Assembly: GCF_010470675.1 (NCBI RefSeq) | Contig: NZ_VOIQ01000010.1 | Location: 142,036 to 206,035 of the forward strand | Reading direction: 5' to 3' | From: Desulfovibrio sp. JC010 | GTDB taxonomy: Bacteria > Desulfobacterota > Desulfovibrionia > Desulfovibrionales > Desulfovibrionaceae | Length of the DNA: 64,000 bases | Shown: positions 31,640 through 39,950 of the stretch, one piece after another | Layout: each line of letters begins with the position of its first letter | Position numbering within the stretch: position 1 is the stretch's first letter | The notes under the pieces: model-generated | What the model saw: only the letters and a program-made list of their open reading frames with translations | The model's database searches: none | What the model was told of the DNA's origin: nothing | Position numbers and translations under genes: made by a program

Positions 31640-32263
31640 TTAAATGCAAACCGCTCCTTTGAGTAATTTACCGAGTTGTTTGGCTTCTTTGAGCACCTGT
31701 GGCTGTTTGTTGAGGTTTGGCTTGCAGTTCATATCCACATCGCCGTTTTCATCCAGACCGCAGACGAGGCTGATATCGCATTTATTGCCGATACCGCAGG
31801 AATAGCAGGCAAAATCTCCTTGGGCAGTCACTGAGCCGACAGTATTGAAACCGAACATCTTAAACCTGTTCAACAGTTCCTGTGCCGGGGGATTTCCATC
31901 ACCGCCGCCGACACCTATTGCCACCGCAGGTTTGCCACGCAGGGGATTGTTACCCTGATGATGGAACTGGAAGAGTCGTTCCATAAAATTGTGGGTGTAG
32001 CCATTCAGGGTAGACCACATATTGCAGCCGCCGATGACGAATCCGTCCGCTTCAAGAAGTTTTTCGCGCAGTTTATACATATCGTCTTTAACTTTGCAGA
32101 CGTTGTCTTTGGCGCAGGCCAGACAATATTTGCAAGCGGAAATTTTCTTGCCGCCCAGTGATATGAATTCAGTCTCCAGCCCGGTGGCTTCAAGGACGGT
32201 CTGAACCAACTCGGACGTTGAGCCTTTTTTACGCGGACTGCCGCTGATACCGAGTATTTTCAT
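31640..32263 (-). CDS. flavodoxin-family iron-sulfur flavoprotein-like reductase
   Basis: 207 residues. GISGSPRKKGSTSELVQTVLE is the FMN phosphate loop, and ISACKYCLACAKDNVCKVKDDM is the compact Cys cluster of iron-sulfur flavoproteins. GGCNMWSTLNGYTHNFMERL and VAIGVGGGDGNPPAQELL are further flavin-binding segments. A second cysteine group (FACYSCGIGNKCDISLVCG) near the C-terminus is an addition not seen in its paralogue at 19888. It is last in the operon CMD - C_GCAxxG_C_C - flavodoxin, which suggests an electron relay from flavin to thiols. Confidence 0.9.
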   Translation of the reverse strand: MKILGISGSPRKKGSTSELVQTVLEATGLETEFISLGGKKISACKYCLACAKDNVCKVKDDMYKLREKLLEADGFVIGGCNMWSTLNGYTHNFMERLFQFHHQGNNPLRGKPAVAIGVGGGDGNPPAQELLNRFKMFGFNTVGSVTAQGDFACYSCGIGNKCDISLVCGLDENGDVDMNCKPNLNKQPQVLKEAKQLGKLLKGAVCI

Positions 32264-32281
32264 AATTGATTCCTTATAAAA

Positions 32282-32716
32282 TTATTGTCTCAGGTTGCCG
32301 CTGACAGCCTGCATGGGCAGCAGAACCTGTTCTCGTTCTTTAAGATTGGAAATATAGTCGGGATCATCCGGGCGCAGGTCCTTTGCATATTGGCTGACAA
32401 GAGCGGCTGAAAGGGCCACGCATTCACGGCAGTTGATACGCCTGAATGAGCGGATTTCCCGGCAAATAGTCGAGCCTGCTGTTTTGGAAAATTCCTGCTT
32501 GACCCGGTCCACAATTGTGGGATCATCAAGCAGAATCATGGCTGCATGCAGAGCCCCGCAGGTTCCTCCTACAGCTCTTCCGCCTCCGGCCATGGAAGCT
32601 GCTTGCACTGCCATTTCAGAAATACCTGATTCCGGTTGATAGGCCTTGAGTACCGCCTGAGCGCAATTGTATTTTTTCCTGCCATGAAAAAGCCCGACAG
32701 CCTGTTCAACTTTCAT
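32282..32716 (-). CDS. C_GCAxxG_C_C family redox protein (cysteine version)
   Basis: About 144 residues from ATG 32716 (AAGGAA 7 bases upstream; the open frame upstream is not supported). It has YNCAQAVLKAYQ, then ASMAGGGRAVGGTCGALHAAMILL (the GCAxxG-type motif reads TCGALHAA) and the paired C-terminal cysteines TICREIRSF and INCRECVALSA. These proteins are predicted cytoplasmic redox proteins. It is the paralogue of the predicted selenoprotein at 16884, and Cys in YNCAQAVL aligns with the TGA of that gene. The operon neighbours are CMD-like and flavodoxin-like genes, 18 bases from the latter. Confidence 0.88.
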   Translation of the reverse strand: MKVEQAVGLFHGRKKYNCAQAVLKAYQPESGISEMAVQAASMAGGGRAVGGTCGALHAAMILLDDPTIVDRVKQEFSKTAGSTICREIRSFRRINCRECVALSAALVSQYAKDLRPDDPDYISNLKEREQVLLPMQAVSGNLRQ

Positions 32717-32780
32717 CTTTGAATTCCTTATTCTCGGACATGCCCCGTTTACCCCCGGAGCATGTCCGGTTTTTGCTGTG

Positions 32781-33293
32781 TTATTCGACAAAAACGAATT
32801 CATCGTCGAGTTCAGGATTGATGATGTGAACCGCGTAGTTGGCAAGCATTTTACGGCCTACCTGAGCGAGGATCTCGTAGATGCGCGGTCTGTCGATCCC
32901 CATACCTTCGGCAATTTCGATTTCCTTATCATTGAGGTGACCGCGTTTTTCCAGAATGGTTGTGGTGATCCAGACCAGATCGCCTACGTGTTTGTCCTTG
33001 GGAGTTTCGCCCTTGCGAATGGCGAGGACATCTTCGTGGCTCACGCCGTTTACTTCAGAAAATTTACTGTGCATGCTGGAGCAGTAGTTACAACCGTTGA
33101 AGAGTGAAACAACCAACTGCACCACCTGCTGTTCCATGGCGTCAAGATGTCCACCGTGCATGATGCCTTCGGTTTTGGTATAGACCAGAGGTGCTGCCGG
33201 ACTTTTAGCCATTTCTTTCATAAGGTTCGGAACGAAACCGAAATCGTTTTCTACTTCCGCCATGGTTGCTTCAATCTGCTTTGCGTTATCCAT
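32781..33293 (-). CDS. carboxymuconolactone decarboxylase-like (AhpD-fold) protein
   Basis: 170 residues from ATG 33293 (AGGAG 6 bases upstream). The AhpD/CMD motif LVVSLFNGCNYCSSMHSKFSEVNGVSHEDVLAIRKG contains the redox Cys-x2-Cys and the nearby His. The N-terminus FGFVPNLMKEMAKSPAAPLVY is typical of peroxidase-related CMD proteins. First gene of a probable three-gene operon, divergent from an HxlR-type regulator that is its likely controller. The combination with C_GCAxxG and flavodoxin suggests thiol-dependent reduction of peroxides or electrophiles (inference). Confidence 0.88.
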   Translation of the reverse strand: MDNAKQIEATMAEVENDFGFVPNLMKEMAKSPAAPLVYTKTEGIMHGGHLDAMEQQVVQLVVSLFNGCNYCSSMHSKFSEVNGVSHEDVLAIRKGETPKDKHVGDLVWITTTILEKRGHLNDKEIEIAEGMGIDRPRIYEILAQVGRKMLANYAVHIINPELDDEFVFVE

Positions 33294-33466
33294 TTTTTGC
33301 TCCTGTGTAATGTTTTTACTGCCTGTTTTAGCGTCCACTCCTTCCCCTGATCGGGGCGACGCTTTACCTGCCAATAAAAATAGCCTACGCTTGATTTTGG
33401 TCAAGTACCTACTTTTTTGTTCGATACTAACCTTTTTGTAAGTATGGAGATGGAGAGGGTAAAAAT

Positions 33467-33895
33467 ATGGTCGAACATGAGGCGTGCTATCCCAAGAGGG
33501 CGGGAAAAAAGGATTTTATGTGTTACTTTCAGCTGTCGCAGATGATCATCGGCGGGAAATGGAAGCCGAAAATTTTATTTTATCTGGGCCAGAATCCGGT
33601 CATGCGTTTTGGGGAATTGCGTGATTCCATCATCGGAATTTCGGAAAAGATGCTCATTTCGCAGCTTAAGGAATTGGTCAGCGACGGCATTGTGCATCGT
33701 GAAGTATACAAGGTTGTGCCGCCCAAGGTGGAATATTCGCTGACCCCCATCGGCAAAACCCTGATCCCCATTCTGGAAAATATGTTCGAGTGGGGGCAGC
33801 AGTATGCCTCGCATCTGGTGGCTGAATCATCTCTGCAGGATATTGAGCCGGGGGAAGTTATGGAGGATTTGGATGAGCGGGTTAAGGTGGGGTGA
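33467..33895 (+). CDS. HxlR-family transcriptional regulator
   Basis: 142 residues: CYFQLSQMIIGGKWKPKILFYL, MRFGELRDSIIGISEKMLISQLKELVSDGIVHREVY and VEYSLTPIGKTLIPIL form the HxlR winged helix. The N-terminal Cys residues (EACYPK, MCYFQ) recall the redox-sensing Cys of YodB/HypR-type members, which respond to quinones and electrophiles. It is divergent from the CMD operon; the 170-base gap contains AGTACCTAC and GTAAGTAT repeats as possible operators. Stop is TGA. Confidence 0.92.
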   Translation: MVEHEACYPKRAGKKDFMCYFQLSQMIIGGKWKPKILFYLGQNPVMRFGELRDSIIGISEKMLISQLKELVSDGIVHREVYKVVPPKVEYSLTPIGKTLIPILENMFEWGQQYASHLVAESSLQDIEPGEVMEDLDERVKVG

Positions 33896-33934
33896 TTTTT
33901 CTCAACCGGCAGGCCGCCTGCATTCATAATTTTG

Positions 33935-35554
33935 CTAAGTTCTCGTTAGATTCCTCTCTTTACGTACAATCACATTCCCAGATATAACAGCCTTCCGCCC
34001 GAACATCATCCGCCCAAGCTCCAGCGCAACCCGCTCCGCACCGGAATCACCAACGCTGAAGAAAATCTTATCGCCATTGTCTTTAACCATGGCTCCGCTC
34101 TTCAGCGTGTAGAGGACATTGCCGGATGAATCCACACGCCAAGTCAGTCCGGCCATGACACTTTGTTCATCGCCGCCTGTATTGCGGTTGGATTCTTCAG
34201 CTTGCAATTGCAGCATTTTGGAAATGGACAGCAGTCGACGTTGATCTTTCCAGACAAAAGAGGAATCTCGCCTGATTTCACTTTGTTTACGCTTCAGGTT
34301 TGAGAGCTTGCTGCCACGGTTATCCCTTTCCGGTTTATTTTCTGGGCTGCTGGACTCCTTCTTTGAGCGTAAAATTCCCAAGGCAACTTCATTCCCGTTT
34401 TCGGCCTTCCATTTCAAAAAATCGTTCCACCTGCTAAATGGCGTTTGTTCACGCAGGGCTGCACGCTTTACGGCCATTTTCTTTTTGAAGGTTTCGATCT
34501 CGGCACTTTTTCTATCCATCGCCAACGCAAGTAAACGGGCCTTGTTATTGGGCCGAAGCTGGGAGTCGTTCTTGGTTTTCTTTATTTTCTCATTCCAGAA
34601 CGTGGTGATTTTCTTCCAGCGAGCATCCTGCTCTTCCTTCAGGGATTTGTATGCTTTCTTTCTGGATTCGATAGCCGTGCGGTATTCGGCGTACAGTTCT
34701 CCGCGATACTTATGCAACGGCCTTGAAACGTATCGCTCTTTTTCTTCCACCTTGAAGTCGAAAGGCTTTTGGAACTTGCCCAGCTTGGATTCCAGTTTGG
34801 GCTTGGAAAAATCCCGGTCAAGGCTGCTGGCTTTAATGGCCGTTTTGGAATGGAGGTCTTTTATGCTGCATCCATTGCCGCGCAGTCTGATTTCGATACC
34901 GATTTGCGCTAGGGATTTATGGAAGCTCTGCCAGTTTTGCGCGGAGCGCAAGGACTCCAAAATGAAATCTTTGCGTTCCTTTATATATGAATCAAAGGAT
35001 TGCTGCCCGGAATGGGCTTCATAGCTTGCAGCTCGATCATTTGTGCGTTTTGGTTCGCTTTCCTTTTGCCTGCCGTTATCAACTTTTAAGCCGAACTTTT
35101 GCTCCAGATCACGATGCAGCCTATCGCGCTTGTAAAAGTCACGGTATGGCTCATGACGATTCAAAGTCTCCGGGTGAATCATGTTGTAGGCGATGTGCAT
35201 ATGCAGGTTGTTGGTGTTTTTGTGAACCCCGCAATGCCGCTGGTGTTCTTCAAACCCCAAAGCCTTGGAGAACTCCAGCTCAATCTCTTTGTACGTTTCC
35301 GGCGTAAGGATGGACTCATCTTCAGGCCTGAAAGACACTATCAAATGATATGTCTTTTCCTTGCGGGTGCGTGTATTCAAATCCTGAGTATCGAGCACTT
35401 CCTGAATGGCCAGTTCGTAATCGTCGCCAGCCCAGCATCCAGCACACCATGACATGAGACTCTTTTCGCCCTTGTGCTTGGCATCGGCAATGTAGGCAGC
35501 GAGTCGGCGGTAATTGTCGTTTTGCGGCTTGCAGGCAACCCTTCGGCTGATCAT
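33935..35554 (-). CDS. MOBP-type relaxase (TraI/MobA family) with LPD7-like tail
   Basis: 539 residues. The relaxase domain is N-terminal: a Tyr near the start (NYRRLAAYI), TYHLIVSFRPED, and the three-His motif HKNTNNLHMHIAYN at about 111-124. The middle is a charged coiled-coil region. The C-terminus (WRVDSSGNVLYTLKSGAMVKDNGDKIFFS, then LELGRMMFGRKAVISGN) resembles the LPD7 domain of large conjugation proteins. It should nick oriT and pilot single-stranded DNA through a mating channel supplied by another element, since no type IV secretion genes are present. It overlaps mobC by 4 bases, and the oriT candidate lies upstream. Confidence 0.92.
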   Translation of the reverse strand: MISRRVACKPQNDNYRRLAAYIADAKHKGEKSLMSWCAGCWAGDDYELAIQEVLDTQDLNTRTRKEKTYHLIVSFRPEDESILTPETYKEIELEFSKALGFEEHQRHCGVHKNTNNLHMHIAYNMIHPETLNRHEPYRDFYKRDRLHRDLEQKFGLKVDNGRQKESEPKRTNDRAASYEAHSGQQSFDSYIKERKDFILESLRSAQNWQSFHKSLAQIGIEIRLRGNGCSIKDLHSKTAIKASSLDRDFSKPKLESKLGKFQKPFDFKVEEKERYVSRPLHKYRGELYAEYRTAIESRKKAYKSLKEEQDARWKKITTFWNEKIKKTKNDSQLRPNNKARLLALAMDRKSAEIETFKKKMAVKRAALREQTPFSRWNDFLKWKAENGNEVALGILRSKKESSSPENKPERDNRGSKLSNLKRKQSEIRRDSSFVWKDQRRLLSISKMLQLQAEESNRNTGGDEQSVMAGLTWRVDSSGNVLYTLKSGAMVKDNGDKIFFSVGDSGAERVALELGRMMFGRKAVISGNVIVRKERNLTRT

Positions 35555-35868
35555 ATTCTTCGAACCTTCTGAAGCAGTCTGTTCTGAAGACGGCGAATGT
35601 CTTCAAGCGGCCTTTCCGCTTTGCCCCGGTTTTCGTCATCGTCCAGAATCATCATTTTTAACAAGCCACCCAGACGACCCTGATCGGCATTAAGCTTTAA
35701 AAGCTCCCGGCGTGCCTGCTGGTCAGTGCTGCTTCTGATTTCATGTCCCAGCGATACGGCCTTAACAAAGGCAGACAGCGAAAGACTGCACTGCTGCGCA
35801 GTCTCGCTGATCTGATTGTATTCCTCGTCGGAAACGTAGGTTTTAATGATTTGTTTCTTTGAGGGCAT
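35551..35868 (-). CDS. MobC-like relaxosome accessory protein
   Basis: 105 residues: a ribbon-helix-helix N-terminus (IIKTYVSDEEYNQISETAQQ, SLSLSAFVKAVSLG) and a C-terminal helical MobC segment (LLKLNADQGRLGGLLKMMILDDD). MobC proteins bind oriT and help strand separation for the relaxase. It overlaps the relaxase start (ATGA), and the oriT-like sequence begins 34 bases upstream, the normal arrangement for such modules. Confidence 0.9.
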   Translation of the reverse strand: MPSKKQIIKTYVSDEEYNQISETAQQCSLSLSAFVKAVSLGHEIRSSTDQQARRELLKLNADQGRLGGLLKMMILDDDENRGKAERPLEDIRRLQNRLLQKVRRI

Positions 35869-35901
35869 TAACCACCCATCCTTATAATCTGTTTTTCAAT
35901 T

Positions 35902-36003
35902 CACGTTGAACCGAAGGAGAATAAGTCACCCTCAGCCCCAAGGCTGAGCAGGGCGTAAGGTCAACCGCTTTGAAAAAGTGGGACTACCTTACCTGTCCTG
36001 CCT
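35902..36003 (-). other. candidate oriT next to the mob genes
   Basis: Contains GTAAGGT...ACCTTAC as a dyad around CAACCGCTTTGAAAAAGTGGGACT, then TGTCCTG|CC at 35994-36002, which resembles the RP4-type nic region (CTTCACCTATCCTG|CC). The CAAGG/GGCTGAG hairpin and GAATAAGTCACC follow towards the mob genes. The sequence is repeated in inverted orientation at 15908-16008. The rest of the 414-base gap (36004-36282) shows AT-rich DNA and no gene. Confidence 0.68.
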
Positions 36004-36282
36004 CCAGACACCACAATAACAATCGAGGTTTAACGAAATCCTTTAGAGAATTAGCAAGAGCCGGACAAAATCCTCTAGATTCTCGTTAATTCCACTTAGT
36101 TCCTGTAGAAGTCTCTACAATCCCGCTGAGATCGCATAAGTTAAAGAAAATTCAATGGGCATTGGCGTTTGTGATTTTAAATTTTTGAACGAGCATAAAA
36201 GCAAACTCCTTTTTTATTTTTCATTGCGAATTTTGCGATCTTTGCGAATTTACTGACAACGCAGGGGAGTAAATTCGCAAAA

Positions 36283-38322
36283 TTAGCTTTTTTCGCATAA
36301 ATAAAATATTTTTCTAGGCCGCCCGCCTCCCTGCGGCTTTGACTCCTCCACCCGGATATTCCGGCTGGCTAGGAGGTTGTTCAGGGCCACGGTCATCTTC
36401 TGCTTTGAGATGTGGTTTCCAAAGAATTTGTACAGCCCGGAAGTGTCGATCATTCCGCCGGACTCCTCCAGAGCTTCCATGATTTTCTGGCTGGTCGAAT
36501 CGCTTTCCAATCCGGCGAAAATGAACCGCGCTGACTGTTCACAATAATCCCAGAGCGCAAGGGCTGCTTTCAGGTGGGGCAGCCGGACATTTTCGCTGCC
36601 ATCAAGCAAGGCATAGATGAGCGCAATGCGCCGGACATATGCTTCGGATCGGTTCAGAACCGAGCCAAGCAAATCCGCACGTTCTTTCGCCAGTTGCGGA
36701 TAGACCGCGCCCCATTGGTTACGGGCTTCAGAATCAAAATCTATCTGGGAACGCTCTTTTGCGGATTCCAGCAACTCGAAGAGCTTCCTTTGAAACTCCG
36801 TCACTCGCTGGCTGTCCAAAGGCTCCGGGAAAGGAATCAATTTTGTTCTGCGGACGCAGAGCCAGAGAAAGCGGTTTGCAAAACCATTGAATATCTCAAC
36901 CCGATCAAGACGGGCGTGCAGCTCCTGCAAAGTGATGTGGGTGGTGATGGCGACATGCGGATCAGTTGCCACCAGCTTGCTTGTTTTGGTCAGCGGTTCG
37001 ATGGTTCCGCCGTCAAAGAGAGTTCTGACGATTGTCGAAAGGGTGTTTCCTTCACGCTTTGTGCAAGCCAAGGCCCCGGCGAATTCTGGATCAAGAATGA
37101 AAAGCCGTTTATCCTCAACGCCGGGATCAATGGTGATCCGCTCGCCGACTCCGGTGCTTTTGTCGACCTGATATTTCAATTCCGGGTCACGGATGGCATA
37201 GATGAGGCCCTCGCCACTGGAAAGCGGGCCGGAAGATGTCTGTGCCGAACCCCATCCTTTTTCATTGAAAGCAAACAGTTCCCGGATAGGTATGGACGAA
37301 GTGCCTTTGCGGGCCTTTGAACTCTGCCCGACCAGCACCGCATTTATCCGGCTGTATTGCTTCTCTCCGGCAAACATATGTGGCAACTGTCCGACCTCAA
37401 CGCCGAATCGACAAAGGAAAGTGGCCAGTACGGCGAGGGGATCAGCTTCTGATTTTTCCACCGCGAATTCAGCAAATTCACCAGCTAAACCGTAAAAGAC
37501 ATTTGGATTTGGGACAGGCCAAGCCGAGGTTGCAATGCCGGAATAGGGATTGCTTTCTTCAACAACCTTCTTTCCGGCCAGTACACCGCTCTGGATGGTC
37601 CGCTGGATTTCCTGCGCTCCCAAGCCTGTTTTTAAGGCAGCTTCAGCAACGTCATTAACGGAATCCTCTCCGGTCTTCCCAGAAGCAATGTCCTTCCCGA
37701 CCTGAAAAGCGACCTTGTTCAATGAATCGTTGCGCGTGCCTTCTTCGGCCTTCAGCATGGATTGTGCATATGAAGACGCCTTCAGACTGCCGGATCTCGC
37801 ACCCGAAGAAATCAGTTCGATCAGCCAAGTCGGAGCTTCAGCGAGAGGGCTTTCGTTTATCCATTGATAGGGATTCCCCGAAACATGAATTGACGGCGGC
37901 AGAATGATGTAGCCACCGCTTCCACGGATATCGAGTCCTTTGCTTATCTTGCTGGCAGAGTTGCGGATCTCGATTTCGGCAGGCTTCATAAAGAATAGAT
38001 GCCGTCCGCCGCTTCCGGTGCGCTGGGTCAAGGTTTCAGGTAGAAGGGAGTTCTGGCGTTCAAGCTCGGCAAGGGACTCCTCACCATGCGGCGGGTCAAT
38101 ATCCAGTACAAAGCTGTTCGCCCCGGTGGGGCTGCCGATATTCGCCTGTGGGAATTGCTGCCACCAGCGGGTGATTTGGTTCGCGTCAGTGGTCGCGCTT
38201 TTGAATCCGCCGGAAACACAAGGACGTTTTCCTGTGCAGGGGAAGACCGGGATGCCTTGCTTCGCATAATACAATGCGGCTTCAGAAAGCGTCATAGCTG
38301 AAACTGATGAGAGGGAAACCAT
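36283..38322 (-). CDS. primase/polymerase (Prim-Pol) plus DUF3987 helicase-like replication protein
   Basis: 679 residues. The N-terminal 170 residues are an AEP-type bifunctional primase/polymerase: YYAKQGIPVFPCTGKRP, FVLDIDPPHG (metal-binding Asp74/Asp76) and GSGGRHLFF. The remaining 450 residues fit DUF3987 (VLVGQSSKARKGTSS as P-loop-like, LLIEPEFA-type LFILDPEFAGAL, HVAITTHITLQEL, FANRFLWLCVRR). Such proteins start replication of satellites, P4-like islands and mobilisable elements. It is co-directional with and 5 bases downstream of the AlpA-like gene, so the two form a replication/excision control operon. Confidence 0.9.
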   Translation of the reverse strand: MVSLSSVSAMTLSEAALYYAKQGIPVFPCTGKRPCVSGGFKSATTDANQITRWWQQFPQANIGSPTGANSFVLDIDPPHGEESLAELERQNSLLPETLTQRTGSGGRHLFFMKPAEIEIRNSASKISKGLDIRGSGGYIILPPSIHVSGNPYQWINESPLAEAPTWLIELISSGARSGSLKASSYAQSMLKAEEGTRNDSLNKVAFQVGKDIASGKTGEDSVNDVAEAALKTGLGAQEIQRTIQSGVLAGKKVVEESNPYSGIATSAWPVPNPNVFYGLAGEFAEFAVEKSEADPLAVLATFLCRFGVEVGQLPHMFAGEKQYSRINAVLVGQSSKARKGTSSIPIRELFAFNEKGWGSAQTSSGPLSSGEGLIYAIRDPELKYQVDKSTGVGERITIDPGVEDKRLFILDPEFAGALACTKREGNTLSTIVRTLFDGGTIEPLTKTSKLVATDPHVAITTHITLQELHARLDRVEIFNGFANRFLWLCVRRTKLIPFPEPLDSQRVTEFQRKLFELLESAKERSQIDFDSEARNQWGAVYPQLAKERADLLGSVLNRSEAYVRRIALIYALLDGSENVRLPHLKAALALWDYCEQSARFIFAGLESDSTSQKIMEALEESGGMIDTSGLYKFFGNHISKQKMTVALNNLLASRNIRVEESKPQGGGRPRKIFYLCEKS

Positions 38323-38327
38323 CCTGT

Positions 38328-38567
38328 TTACCCCTGCAACCAGTTTTCAAGCCATGAAATCAAGTCTCCACGCAGATAGGCGACTCGCCTACCGCTCTTG
38401 ATACTTTTCGGGCCGCGACCTTGCGAATCAAGATTTGCAAGATAGCCGCTGGAGATGAGACCGCCCAGATATATCTTTATGTCTTTACGGGCGATAATCG
38501 GGGGCAGGGTTTTGTGCAGGATCGCCAGATCCGCCCCTGAGGATTCATTTGAATTTTTGATTGGCAT
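38328..38567 (-). CDS. AlpA-like HTH protein
   Basis: 79 residues: LPPIIARKDIKIYLGG, ISSGYLANLDSQGRGP and AYLRGDLISWLENWL form a winged HTH of the AlpA/excisionase kind. It directly precedes the primase gene. Similar proteins regulate integrase or replication in P4-like islands and act as excisionase. Its C-terminal half is closely similar to the TGA-interrupted frame at 12001-12219 in the left element, showing that the two elements share this module. Confidence 0.9.
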   Translation of the reverse strand: MPIKNSNESSGADLAILHKTLPPIIARKDIKIYLGGLISSGYLANLDSQGRGPKSIKSGRRVAYLRGDLISWLENWLQG

Positions 38568-38692
38568 AAGTGTTAACCTCCGAACATTTGTTAAGATGTG
38601 TGAAGGCTAGCACCGAGCGATAAGGTGTGCTGAAAAGTATGAGACTTTCAGATCTTTAGGTTTTTATAAATATTTCAGCGCATTGATAAAAT

Positions 38693-39508
38693 TTATGATT
38701 TTTCTATGATACTTTTGAAGTCAGATAAATAATTGCTGAATGTTTCATAGCTAATCGAAGATGCTTTTCTTTTTGTCACATAGTCATTCCAATCCTTTTC
38801 ATTCATTCGCATATTAGAGTAATATAATTTCCCGTCATGAATAATGGCCTCAAAAATATCAAACGAAAGAGGGGTCGCAGGAGACCACGACTTCTTTATG
38901 TTGCTCCAAACCCTCCACGCGGATTGATTTGGGTTAATATCATGGTGGTTGCAGAGAGAAACAAACCACTTAGGTGCACCACTTTTATACTTCTTTTTAC
39001 TTTGCCCTTTGTCTTTAACGGCTATTTCAGCTTTTGAAAGATGAACTTTTGAAGCCCATTCGTGATATTTATTCACATCGTCCAGCAAGCGGGAACATAA
39101 AGATCTGGGAGCTACTTTATTTTGCTCGTATATTTCAAGGATGTCATTGGCCGTAGCTATAATGACAAGCAAATTTTTTATTGGACGATAAAGTTCAAGC
39201 TGTTCTAATTCCGAGGCTGAAATTTCAGCAGTATGGCTCATATCAAATTCAGCAATTTTTGTATTAGCAATCAGCGGAGAATCTTTTGCTATTAATTCTA
39301 CAATCTGAGGAGGGAAAAGAAAAAGGCTCCCGAAAGCCCGATCTTCAATACCCCAAACTGACATATTAAAATATTTATCTCTGCGGGAAAGACGTTTGGC
39401 ATAGTCCAGCATTCCTTCAGCATAAATCAACAAATGAGTGTCAAATTTCTCAGGACAATACACATCCAACAACTTGGCAAACCCAATATCATTTTCATCA
39501 ATACTCAT
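38693..39508 (-). CDS. hypothetical island-end protein
   Basis: 271 residues from ATG 39508 (GAGGG 5 bases upstream; the open frame beyond has no support). Soluble and helical in the first two thirds (DRAFGSLFLFPPQIVELIAKD, then LEQLELYRPIKNLLVI), basic linker (KDKGQSKKKYKSG), then WRVWSNIKKSW. The family is not recognised. It is the last gene before the right attachment repeat, transcribed towards the AlpA gene. The region is more AT rich than the mob genes, which suggests separate acquisition; such positions often hold defence or regulatory cargo, but no motif supports this. Confidence 0.6.
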   Translation of the reverse strand: MSIDENDIGFAKLLDVYCPEKFDTHLLIYAEGMLDYAKRLSRRDKYFNMSVWGIEDRAFGSLFLFPPQIVELIAKDSPLIANTKIAEFDMSHTAEISASELEQLELYRPIKNLLVIIATANDILEIYEQNKVAPRSLCSRLLDDVNKYHEWASKVHLSKAEIAVKDKGQSKKKYKSGAPKWFVSLCNHHDINPNQSAWRVWSNIKKSWSPATPLSFDIFEAIIHDGKLYYSNMRMNEKDWNDYVTKRKASSISYETFSNYLSDFKSIIEKS

Positions 39509-39584
39509 AAACTGCCCTCTTTTGGATTTCTTAGACAGATATAAGCTCAAAAAAGCCACAAATTCAATCTCACACCCCAAAAAA

Positions 39585-39602
39585 GTTGTACAGGAGTTGT
39601 AC
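39585..39602 (+). repeat. heptamer-AGGA-heptamer element, right end of island
   Basis: GTTGTAC-AGGA-GTTGTAC, identical to 13093-13110 and in the same orientation; 28 bases including the flanks are the same at both sites. Confidence 0.6.
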
Positions 39603-39618
39603 AAAACACCGCCCAAAT

Positions 39619-39720
39619 AAAAAAGGACTCACAGCCAAAAGCTGTAAGTCCTTGTATTATCTGGTACCGGGAGAGAGACTCGAACTCTCAAGGGCGTGAA
39701 CCCGGCGGATTTTGAGTCCG
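39619..39720. repeat. attachment-site repeat, right copy
   Basis: About 102 bases matching 12863-12966, covering the tRNA-Leu terminator and the tRNA 3' half. The right boundary of the island. Confidence 0.88.
39624..39654 (-). terminator. tRNA-Leu terminator
   Basis: AAGGACTCACAGC with GCTGTAAGTCCTT (one mismatch), loop CAAAA, then a T run on the minus strand. Confidence 0.8.
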
Positions 39721-39748
39721 CTGCGTCTACCAATTCCGCCATCCCGGC
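39662..39748 (-). tRNA. tRNA-Leu (anticodon CAA)
   Basis: 87 bases, with the acceptor GCCGGGA pairing TCCCGGT, D arm GGCGGAATTGGTAGACGC, anticodon stem-loop CGGACT-CAA-AATCCG, the long class II variable arm, T arm with GTTCGAG, and encoded CCA. It is the integration target of the island on its left; integration duplicated its 3' half. Confidence 0.96.
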
Positions 39749-39950
39749 ATAGGTGAGGGATTGTTAATATTAAATGACTTTACAGCTGTCAAGGTTAATT
39801 ATCAAGATCGGCCTGCATTTATAGCCGCTCTGCCAGACATATCCGCTAATTATCCATATGTAAAAAAGTTACGACTTTACTCTATTGTAAAGCGGATGAT
39901 CCGGTGCTATTTTCTTGCTCCTTTCACTAATTCTAAAAAAGAGATTCCCA

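Noticed and set aside
15908..36003. Inverted repeats as ends of a composite transposon
   Set aside because: No transposase is inside or next to the repeats and they match an oriT layout next to mob genes.
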